From Paraburkholderia sediminicola (GTDB lineage: Bacteria > Pseudomonadota > Gammaproteobacteria > Burkholderiales > Burkholderiaceae), in the NCBI RefSeq assembly GCF_902859805.1, contig NZ_CADIKC010000009.1:248001-312000 (forward strand): a stretch of DNA of 64,000 bases. The letters run 5' to 3'. Numbering within the stretch: position 1 is the stretch's first letter; each line of letters opens with the position of its first letter. The notes under the pieces were generated by a model that saw nothing but the letters and a program-made list of their open reading frames with translations, was not told the DNA's origin and ran no database searches. This document shows positions 19,662-26,855 of the stretch, in pieces. The translations under genes and the position numbers were made by a program.

Positions 19662-20885
19662 ATGAGCGAAACGGATCTGCCCGTGCCCTCCGTCCCCAAT
19701 GCCCGCGACGCCGTGCGCGCACTGCGTCCTTCACAGATCCGGGAAGTCGCGAACGCCGGTTTCGGCGTTGCGGACGTGTTGCCGTTCTGGTTCGGCGAGT
19801 CCGATCGGGTTACGCCCACCTTCATCCGCGACGCCGCTAGCGCCGCACTGGCTGCCGGCGCCACCTTCTATACGCATAACCTGGGCATTGCGCCGCTGCG
19901 CGCGGCGCTCGCGGATTACGTCAGCGCGTTGCACGGAACAACATCGTCCGATCACATTGCGGTGACGAGCGCCGGCGTCAACGCGCTGATGCTGGCCGCG
20001 CAGCTGGTGGTGGGTGCGGGTGATCGCGTTGTCGCGGTCACGCCGCTGTGGCCGAATCTGGTCGAGATTCCCAAGATTCTGGGCGCACATGTGGAAACCG
20101 TCGCGCTGGGCTACGGTGAGCACGGCTGGCAGCTCGATCTCGAGCAATTGCTGGCCGCGCTGACGCCGGACACGAAGATGCTGCTGGTCAACTCGCCGAA
20201 CAATCCGACCGGCTGGGTGATGAGCCGGGAAGAGCAGCGCGCCGTGCTGGCGCATTGCCGCCGCCACGGCATCTGGATCGTCGCCGACGAAGTCTACGAG
20301 CGTCTTTATTACGCGCACGCCGAAGCTGACGCCGGCAGCACCCATTCGCGCACGGCGCCGTCGTTTCTCGATCTGGCCACGCGCGACGAGCGCGTGATCT
20401 GCGTGAATTCGTTTTCCAAGGCGTGGCTGATGACCGGCTGGCGGCTCGGCTGGATCGTCGCACCGGCCTCGCTGATGGACGATCTTGGCAAACTGGTCGA
20501 ATACAATACCTCGTGTGCACCGGCTTTCGTCCAGCAGGCGGGCATCGCGGCCGTCCAGCAGGGCGAGCGCTTCACGCAGGACCTGGTGCTCGACCTGAAG
20601 GCATCGCGTGACCACCTGGTGCGGGCGCTGTCGGCCGTGCCGGGCGTCGATGTGAAGGCGCCGCCCGGGGCGATGTATGTGTTTTTCTCGATGCCGGGTG
20701 CGGCGCGCAGCCTCGAACTATGCAAGGCTATGGTGCGCGAAGTGGGCTTGGGTGTGGCGCCTGGCAGCGCGTTTGGTCCACAAGGCGAGGGTTTCGTGCG
20801 CTGGTGCTATGCCTGCGACACGGCGCGGCTGGACGCGGGCGTCGGGCGTCTGAGGCGTTTCCTCGCGCAGCACGGCACGCACTGA
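19662..20885 (+). CDS. Class I/II pyridoxal-phosphate aminotransferase
   Basis: A 407-residue fold-type I aminotransferase. The PLP lysine is K253 in NSFSKAWLMTGWRLGW. SPNNPTG, the YTHNLG substrate segment and the VADEVYERLYY motif are also present. Substrate specificity is not readable; family members act on aspartate, aromatic or branched-chain amino acids. I start at 19662 (MSETDLPVPS), since the in-frame codon at 19608 lies in sequence without similarity. It sits downstream of the LysR gene. Confidence 0.92.
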   Translation: MSETDLPVPSVPNARDAVRALRPSQIREVANAGFGVADVLPFWFGESDRVTPTFIRDAASAALAAGATFYTHNLGIAPLRAALADYVSALHGTTSSDHIAVTSAGVNALMLAAQLVVGAGDRVVAVTPLWPNLVEIPKILGAHVETVALGYGEHGWQLDLEQLLAALTPDTKMLLVNSPNNPTGWVMSREEQRAVLAHCRRHGIWIVADEVYERLYYAHAEADAGSTHSRTAPSFLDLATRDERVICVNSFSKAWLMTGWRLGWIVAPASLMDDLGKLVEYNTSCAPAFVQQAGIAAVQQGERFTQDLVLDLKASRDHLVRALSAVPGVDVKAPPGAMYVFFSMPGAARSLELCKAMVREVGLGVAPGSAFGPQGEGFVRWCYACDTARLDAGVGRLRRFLAQHGTH

Positions 20886-21257
20886 TGCGCGGCGGAAAGG
20901 GCGCCTGGCGAGACTGAAGGGTCTGTAAGGTCGCAATTAAGGCCCCATTTCAGTCCGATTCTTGTGCATTTCCGCCTGGTTTTCCGCGAAAGCACGCGGC
21001 TTGGGGTGCTGCTGAAAAATGCGCCGGGGATTTCGTCTTTACGCACTGGTTGTTTTTGCGTAATATGGCGCTCAGTCACGCGATTCCTTTCAGGAATATC
21101 GCTGCTCCGTCCGGCTGGGTTTGGCTCGATTGCCTGTTTCGCCTCCCCCCGGTGCGTGCTCCCATCAATATGACCGATCAGAATCGGGCGAGCGCGTCTT
21201 CAGTTCCACATCGTCTGTTTGATCCGGTTCTTTGACCACAGGGTCTGACCTAGCTGC
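20886..21257. other. Intergenic region upstream of scpB
   Basis: This 372-bp gap carries a plausible sigma-70 promoter at 21038-21066. It also holds a 21-codon open frame (21170-21235) ending 22 bp before scpB, which has no ribosome site. No other structure is seen. Confidence 0.5.
21038..21066 (+). promoter_or_regulatory. Candidate sigma-70 promoter for scpB-rluB
   Basis: TTTACG and TAATAT are separated by 17 bp, about 190 bp upstream of scpB. The boxes agree with consensus at 4 of 6 and 5 of 6 positions. Confidence 0.5.
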
Positions 21258-22337
21258 ATGAATACCCAAGAGGCGAAGATCGTCCTCGAGACTGCCTTGA
21301 TCTGCGCGCAGGAGCCGTTAAAGCTCGTCGATTTGCGCAAGCTCTTTGCCGACGGCGTGTCGGCAGACACTGTTCGGAATTTGCTCGAAGACCTGAAGCA
21401 GGACTGGTCCGGGCGCGGTGTAGAGCTGGTCGGGCTGGCGTCGGGCTGGCGATTTCAAAGCAAGCCCGCGATGCGTTCGTACCTGGATCGTTTGCATCCT
21501 GAGAAGCCGCCGAAATATTCGCGCGCGGTGCTCGAGACGCTCGCGATCATTGCGTACAGGCAACCGGTCACGCGCGGCGATATCGAAGAGATTCGCGGCG
21601 TCACGGTGAATACGCAGGTCGTCAAGCAACTCGAGGATCGCGGCTGGATTGAAGTGATCGGCCATCGCGATGTGCCGGGGCGTCCGGCGCTGTACGCGAC
21701 GACGCGGCAATTTCTCGACGACCTCGGTTTGAAGGCGCTCGACGAATTACCGCCGCTCGCGGATCCGTCGGCGCAGCTGAACGCAGATCTGCTCGGTCAG
21801 CATGCGATCGAATTTTCCGAGGCCGCGGCCGTGCAGACATTGGCATCGGACGAAGAGAGCCCGCTTGAAGGGCCGTCGGAATCTGCCGTCGGCGAGGCAG
21901 GCGCTGAAGCAGGCGAACACGCTGAAGCGCATCAAACGCCGGTCGCTGAGACTCTGCACGCGGAGCCGGCTGAGGCGAGCGGGGCAGTCGAAGCAGGCGA
22001 AACTGAACTTGCCGAGGCAAGGCATGATCCGACGGACGCCGCACCGGCGCCTGAGCTCCATCAGGACGCTGCAGTAGCGCCGAATGGGCAAGAGCATGCC
22101 GAAGCGGCGAACGTTGAACCGCAGGCCGGCGCCGCCGAGCCCGCACTGAATCACGATCCGGTCTCCCAGGCCGATCCGGCAATACCCGCGCACGACTCGG
22201 GCGTACTCCGCAATACGGAGCACGCCGCCGAGCCGAACCCGACCACGGCGGCGCACGGCGATCCTGAGGATCGCCGCGATGCTGCACAGGACGCAGGCAT
22301 TCTGACCGACGACGAACCCGAGTCGCGCAGCGCCTGA
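21258..22337 (+). CDS. scpB: SMC-ScpAB complex subunit ScpB with acidic C-terminal extension
   Basis: ScpB is the winged-helix (kite) subunit that binds ScpA and SMC in chromosome condensation and segregation. Residues 1-170 form the standard two-WHD domain (LETALICAQEPLKLVDLRKLF, AVLETLAIIAYRQPVTRGDIEEIRGV, RPALYATTRQFLDDLGL). Residues 175-359 are a long, Ala/Glu/Pro-rich, acidic, probably disordered tail, making the protein nearly twice the usual length. Such tails occur in beta-proteobacterial ScpB. It is followed at 64 bp by rluB. Confidence 0.93.
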   Translation: MNTQEAKIVLETALICAQEPLKLVDLRKLFADGVSADTVRNLLEDLKQDWSGRGVELVGLASGWRFQSKPAMRSYLDRLHPEKPPKYSRAVLETLAIIAYRQPVTRGDIEEIRGVTVNTQVVKQLEDRGWIEVIGHRDVPGRPALYATTRQFLDDLGLKALDELPPLADPSAQLNADLLGQHAIEFSEAAAVQTLASDEESPLEGPSESAVGEAGAEAGEHAEAHQTPVAETLHAEPAEASGAVEAGETELAEARHDPTDAAPAPELHQDAAVAPNGQEHAEAANVEPQAGAAEPALNHDPVSQADPAIPAHDSGVLRNTEHAAEPNPTTAAHGDPEDRRDAAQDAGILTDDEPESRSA

Positions 22338-22401
22338 CGTAACCGAACTTTTTTTGCCGCGCCCGCAATGGGCGCGCGCGACCTGACATTTTGAGGTTGT
22401 T

Positions 22402-24309
22402 TTGACACATACCCACGACACCGATTCGTCCGAATCCGAGCGCGCCGTGCCGTCGGCACGCGCCGACGAAGCGCGTACCACGCAAGCGTCGGCAGGCGAG
22501 GGCGAGCGCCCGGCGCCGGCCACGGAAGCCGACGGTGAAGACCGTCCGCGCCGCGGCCTGCGTCGCGGACCGCGCAGCCTGATCGCGCGGCGCCGCGCCG
22601 GAGCGAAGACGAAGGGCGCCGAAGGCGCGCCCGCGCAAGGAGCGCCGGTCGTCACCGAAGCGCCGCCGGACGGCGAGGTGGTCGCGCAGGTGCGCATGCC
22701 GCGCAAGGATGGCGGCGCCAAGGGCCAGGGCCCGCGCCGCAATGCGGGCGGCGCGAAGCGCGAGGGTGGTCAACGTGAAGGTGCGCCCCGCGAGGGCGGC
22801 CCCCGCGAAGGCGGGCGCGGCGAAGGCGGGCGCGGCGAACGCCAGCCGCGCGAAGGCGGGCAGCGTCAGAATCGCCGTGGCGGCGAAGCGCCGGTGGCAA
22901 TCGCAGCCGAAGCGAACCCGGACGATCTGTTCTCGTACGTCACCTCGCCCGCATTCGATGCGGACAACAGCGCCACCGGCGGCGTACGCGCCCCGATGCT
23001 GCGCCGTGGCAAGCCGGCCGCGCCCAAGCGCGTCCTCGCCGCGGACGACGACGCGCCGAAGCTGCACAAAGTGCTGGCCGAAGCCGGCATGGGTTCGCGC
23101 CGGGACATGGAAGAACTGATCGTCGCCGGCCGCGTATCGGTGAACGGCGAGCCGGCTCACATCGGTCAACGCATCATGCCGACCGACCAGGTCCGCATCA
23201 ACGGCAAGCCGGTCAAGCGCAAGCTGGCCAACAAGCCGCCGCGCGTGCTGCTGTATCACAAACCGACCGGCGAAATCGTCAGTCACGCTGATCCGGAAGG
23301 CCGCCCGTCGGTGTTCGACAAGCTGCCGCCCATGAAGACCGCCAAGTGGCTCGCGGTCGGCCGCCTCGACTTCAACACCGAAGGTCTGCTGATGCTGACC
23401 ACCTCGGGCGATCTGGCGAACCGTTTCATGCATCCGCGTTACAGCGTCGAGCGTGAATATGCGGTGCGCGTGGTCGGCGAGCTGGCGGAAGGCATGCGTC
23501 AGAAGCTGCTGCACGGCGTCGAGCTGGAAGACGGCCCGGCGAATTTCCTGCGCATCCGCGATGGCGGCGGCGAAGGCACCAATCATTGGTATCACGTCGC
23601 GCTCGCCGAAGGGCGTAATCGGGAAGTGCGCCGCATGTTCGAAGCGGCCGGCTTGATGGTCAGCCGCCTGATCCGCACGCGTCATGGCCCGATCTCGCTG
23701 CCGAAGGGCCTGAAGCGCGGTCGCTGGGAAGAGCTCGAAGACAATCAGGTGCGTGCGCTGATGGCGTCGGTTGGCCTGAAGGCGCCGTCGGAAGAAAAGG
23801 GCGGCCGCAGAGAGGCGCCGGAGCGCAAGCAGCCGGATCCGATGCAGACGTCGATGGGCTTCATCAGCCGGGAACCGGTGTTGATGTCGCATGGTCGTTT
23901 CGACCAGCAGCAGCCGCGCGGTCAAGGCCGTCGCGGTGCGGCAGGCGGCGGCTTCGGCGGTGGCGCGGGTGGTGGTTTTGGCGGCGGCAGCGGCGGCGGT
24001 TACGGCAATCGCGGCGCTGGCCGCAGCGCCGGTGGCTTCAGCGGCCCGATGGGCGGCGGTGCGCCGGGCCCGCGTGGCGGCCGTGGTGACGTCGACGGCA
24101 ATCGCGCGCCGTCGGGCAATGGCAACCGCGCAGCTGGCGGCGGTAAGCGCGCCGGCGGTCCTGGCGGCGGCAATCCGGGCGGCGGCAGCCGCGGGCCGGC
24201 CGGCAATCGCGGCGGTAACGCCAACCGCGCCGGTGGCGGTGGCAACCCCAACGCGGGTGGTGCCAATCGTGGCGGTGGCGCACCGCGCGGCCGCTCGCGT
24301 GGCCGTTAA
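22402..24309 (+). CDS. rluB: 23S rRNA pseudouridine synthase RluB with low-complexity N- and C-terminal extensions
   Basis: RluB makes pseudouridine at position 2605 of 23S rRNA (E. coli numbering). Here an S4 domain starts near residue 220 (KLHKVLAEAGMGSRRDMEELI). The catalytic GRLD segment follows, with Asp at residue 323 (AVGRLDFNTEGLLML). The 635-residue length is about twice normal. Residues 1-190 are Arg/Glu/Gly-rich with repeated REGG-type units, and the last 130 residues are a Gly/Arg/Asn-rich tail. The start is TTG at 22402 with GAGG upstream; there is no ATG before the conserved region that fits better. Confidence 0.93.
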   Translation: MTHTHDTDSSESERAVPSARADEARTTQASAGEGERPAPATEADGEDRPRRGLRRGPRSLIARRRAGAKTKGAEGAPAQGAPVVTEAPPDGEVVAQVRMPRKDGGAKGQGPRRNAGGAKREGGQREGAPREGGPREGGRGEGGRGERQPREGGQRQNRRGGEAPVAIAAEANPDDLFSYVTSPAFDADNSATGGVRAPMLRRGKPAAPKRVLAADDDAPKLHKVLAEAGMGSRRDMEELIVAGRVSVNGEPAHIGQRIMPTDQVRINGKPVKRKLANKPPRVLLYHKPTGEIVSHADPEGRPSVFDKLPPMKTAKWLAVGRLDFNTEGLLMLTTSGDLANRFMHPRYSVEREYAVRVVGELAEGMRQKLLHGVELEDGPANFLRIRDGGGEGTNHWYHVALAEGRNREVRRMFEAAGLMVSRLIRTRHGPISLPKGLKRGRWEELEDNQVRALMASVGLKAPSEEKGGRREAPERKQPDPMQTSMGFISREPVLMSHGRFDQQQPRGQGRRGAAGGGFGGGAGGGFGGGSGGGYGNRGAGRSAGGFSGPMGGGAPGPRGGRGDVDGNRAPSGNGNRAAGGGKRAGGPGGGNPGGGSRGPAGNRGGNANRAGGGGNPNAGGANRGGGAPRGRSRGR

Positions 24310-24585
24310 ACGGCAAGCAACTTAAGCATGACGGTTGGCTGCTGATCGTTCATCAACGATTTACGCTTCGCCACTGTCAGAATTGATCGACGAGCGCCGC
24401 GGGTTTCATCTGATGCATAAAACCGCGGCGTGCGCATAAGTAGGGGCAGAGTTTCGTGGTCCCGCTTGTCCGGCGCAGGTTCGAGGCGGCGCAAGCCGCC
24501 TTGCAAAAGGCCCGGAGCGCCGCCATATCGTTGAAAGATTCCCATGAAATCAAGCGGAAATGCGCTTCGTACGGCGTTCTGCGGT

Positions 24586-24614
24586 TTGCGTTTGTCCCGA
24601 AAAATGGCTACAAT
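24586..24614 (+). promoter_or_regulatory. Candidate sigma-70 promoter for rimP-nusA-infB-rbfA-truB
   Basis: TTGCGT and TACAAT are separated by 17 bp, placing the transcript start near 24620, upstream of the leader terminator. Confidence 0.55.
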
Positions 24615-24678
24615 CGCGGAGTCGCTGGGCGTGCGGCTTTTCATGTGCGGCTCAGGTGCGACCACCGGTAATAAGATG

Positions 24679-24703
24679 ATGGGCGTTTAGCCCATTTTTT
24701 TTT
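24679..24703 (+). terminator. Intrinsic terminator / attenuator in the rimP leader
   Basis: A 6-bp stem (ATGGGC / GCCCAT) with a 5-nt loop is followed by nine T. It lies about 60 nt after the predicted transcript start and 128 bp before rimP. The 7-mer TGGGCGT, part of the 5' arm, also occurs at 24626-24632. An alternative, mutually exclusive pairing with the 3' arm is therefore possible. Confidence 0.7.
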
Positions 24704-24830
24704 GCCGCGCAGTTCTAAGTGGTTCGGCATCTCGGGTAGCACGAACGTGCGCCGGCTTGGCGCGCGGCCCGCATTGGTGTTTGCAGACAAACCCGGCAGG
24801 TCTCGCCGCGCGAACATCTTAGAGGGCACT

Positions 24831-25289
24831 GTGCAACTGACGGAACTGATTGAAACCACGGTCGTGGGACTCGGCTACGAGCTCGTCGATCTCGAGCGCA
24901 CCGGGCGCGGCAGTTTGTGTATTTACATTGACCAGCCGGCCGGCATCGCGATCGAAGACTGCGAGAAAGTCACGCGTCAGCTCCAGCACGTTCTGACGGT
25001 CGAAAATATCGATTACGAGCGGCTTGAAGTGTCGTCGCCGGGTCTCGACCGCCCGCTGAAAAAACTGGCGGATTTTGAACGCTTCGCAGGCAGCGAAGTG
25101 GTAATCACATTGAAAAAGCCATTGGACGGACGGAAATCGTACCGGGGCATCCTGCATGCTCCGCAAGGCGAGACGATCGGTCTGGAATTTGAAGGGAAGG
25201 AAGGCGCCGCGATGCTCGATTTCACCGTCGCGGATATCGATAAGGCACGCCTCGTTCCGAAAGTTGACTTTAGGAGCCGCAAACAATGA
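24831..25289 (+). CDS. rimP: Ribosome maturation factor RimP
   Basis: RimP assists 30S subunit assembly. The start is GTG at 24831 (VQLTELIETTV) with GAGGG just upstream, giving 152 residues, the normal family length; upstream in-frame codons add unrelated sequence. Conserved patches include GYELVDLE, YIDQPAGIAIEDCEKVTRQL, and the SSPGLDRPLKK motif near residue 77. The stop overlaps the nusA start as ATGA. It is the first gene of the rimP-nusA-infB-rbfA-truB operon. Confidence 0.95.
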   Translation: MQLTELIETTVVGLGYELVDLERTGRGSLCIYIDQPAGIAIEDCEKVTRQLQHVLTVENIDYERLEVSSPGLDRPLKKLADFERFAGSEVVITLKKPLDGRKSYRGILHAPQGETIGLEFEGKEGAAMLDFTVADIDKARLVPKVDFRSRKQ

Positions 25290-26761
25290 GTCGCGAAGTG
25301 TTGATGCTGGTGGATGCGCTGGCACGCGAGAAGAACGTCGATAAAGACGTGGTATTTGCCGCGCTCGAGGCGGCCCTCGCTTCGGCCTCCAAGAAACTCT
25401 TCGAAGAAGATGCGGATATTCGCGTCCAGATCGACCGTGAAAGCGGCGAGCACGAAACGTTTCGCCGCTGGAAAGTGGTGCCGGACGAAGCTGGCCTGCA
25501 AGAGCCGGATCAGGAAATCCTGCTGTTCGAAGCACGTGAACAGAAGCCGGAAATCCAGCTCGACGAATACATCGAAGAACCGGTGCCGTCGATCGAATTC
25601 GGCCGTATCGGCGCGCAGGCTGCCAAGCAGGTGATCCTGCAAAAGGTGCGCGACGCGGAACGCGAGCAGATCCTGAACGACTTCCTCGAGCGCGGCGAGC
25701 ACATCATGACCGGCTCGGTGAAGCGTCTGGATAAGGGCAACTTCATCGTCGAAACCGGCCGTGTCGAAGCGCTGCTGCGTCGCGACCAGCTGATTCCGAA
25801 GGAAAATCTGCGCGTGGGTGACCGCGTGCGTGCCTATATCGCCAAGGTCGATCGCACCGCTCGCGGTCCGCAGATCGAACTGTCGCGTACGGCGCCCGAA
25901 TTCTTGATGAAGCTGTTCGAAATGGAAGTGCCTGAAATCGAACAGGGTCTGCTGGAAATCAAGGCGGCGGCCCGCGATCCGGGCGTGCGCGCCAAGATCG
26001 GCGTGATCGCTTATGACAAGCGCATCGACCCGATCGGCACCTGCGTCGGTATCCGCGGTTCGCGTGTCCAGGCCGTGCGTAACGAGCTTGGTGGCGAAAA
26101 CGTCGACATCGTGCTATGGTCGGAAGATCCCGCACAGTTTGTGATCGGCGCGCTCGCGCCGGCAGCCGTCCAGTCGATCGTCGTCGATGAAGAAAAGCAT
26201 TCGATGGACGTCGTCGTAGACGAAAACGAACTGGCGGTCGCGATCGGCCGCAGCGGCCAGAACGTGCGTCTTGCCAGCGAACTCACCGGCTGGCAGATCA
26301 ACATCATGACGCCGGACGAATCTGCGCAAAAGCAGAATCAGGAACGCGGTGTACTGCGTGACCTGTTCATGGCGCGTCTCGATGTCGACGAAGAAGTTGC
26401 CGACATCCTGATCGACGAAGGCTTTACGAGCCTCGAAGAGATCGCTTATGTGCCGCTCAACGAGATGCTCGAAATCGAAGCATTCGACGAAGACACCGTT
26501 CACGAACTGCGTAATCGCTCGCGCGATGCGTTGTTGACGTTGGCGATCGCGAATGAAGAAAAGGTCGAGAATGTTGCACTCGACCTGAAGAGCCTGGACG
26601 GCATGGATGCCGACCTGCTCGCCAAGCTTGCTGAACACCAGATCCAGACGCGCGACGAACTCGCCGAACTGGCTGTGGATGAACTGGTCGAGATGACCGG
26701 AATGGAAGAGGATGCCGCTAAGGCGTTGATCATGAAAGCACGTGAACATTGGTTCCAGTGA
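25286..26761 (+). CDS. nusA: Transcription termination/antitermination factor NusA
   Basis: NusA binds RNA polymerase and modulates pausing, termination and antitermination. The 491 residues show the N-terminal RNAP-binding domain (1-130), the S1 domain (about 135-200: GSVKRLDKGNFIVETGRVEA), and two KH domains (about 230-345: VGIRGSRVQAVRNELGGENVD, AIGRSGQNVRLASELTGWQI). Two C-terminal acidic repeats follow (about 365-420 and 440-491). It is translationally coupled to rimP. NusA is known to autoregulate this operon in E. coli. Confidence 0.98.
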   Translation: MSREVLMLVDALAREKNVDKDVVFAALEAALASASKKLFEEDADIRVQIDRESGEHETFRRWKVVPDEAGLQEPDQEILLFEAREQKPEIQLDEYIEEPVPSIEFGRIGAQAAKQVILQKVRDAEREQILNDFLERGEHIMTGSVKRLDKGNFIVETGRVEALLRRDQLIPKENLRVGDRVRAYIAKVDRTARGPQIELSRTAPEFLMKLFEMEVPEIEQGLLEIKAAARDPGVRAKIGVIAYDKRIDPIGTCVGIRGSRVQAVRNELGGENVDIVLWSEDPAQFVIGALAPAAVQSIVVDEEKHSMDVVVDENELAVAIGRSGQNVRLASELTGWQINIMTPDESAQKQNQERGVLRDLFMARLDVDEEVADILIDEGFTSLEEIAYVPLNEMLEIEAFDEDTVHELRNRSRDALLTLAIANEEKVENVALDLKSLDGMDADLLAKLAEHQIQTRDELAELAVDELVEMTGMEEDAAKALIMKAREHWFQ

Positions 26762-26855
26762 GAAATGACCATGGCGCACTAAATTGAACGCGGCCGTTAG
26801 GCCGCATGACAAGATGCTAACCGCAAGGAATCGGTCCTTGCATTAAGAGGAATGA

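Larger units (their letters stand above)
24310..24830. other. Leader region of the rimP operon
   Basis: This 521-bp gap holds the candidate promoter at 24586-24614, a possible 15-codon leader frame at 24643-24690, an intrinsic terminator at 24679-24703, and then about 127 bp to the rimP start. The first 270 bp after rluB show no clear terminator and no gene. Confidence 0.65.

Noticed and set aside
21170..21235. 21-codon open frame just before scpB
   Set aside because: It has no ribosome site, no terminator partner and no sequence feature suggesting a leader peptide.
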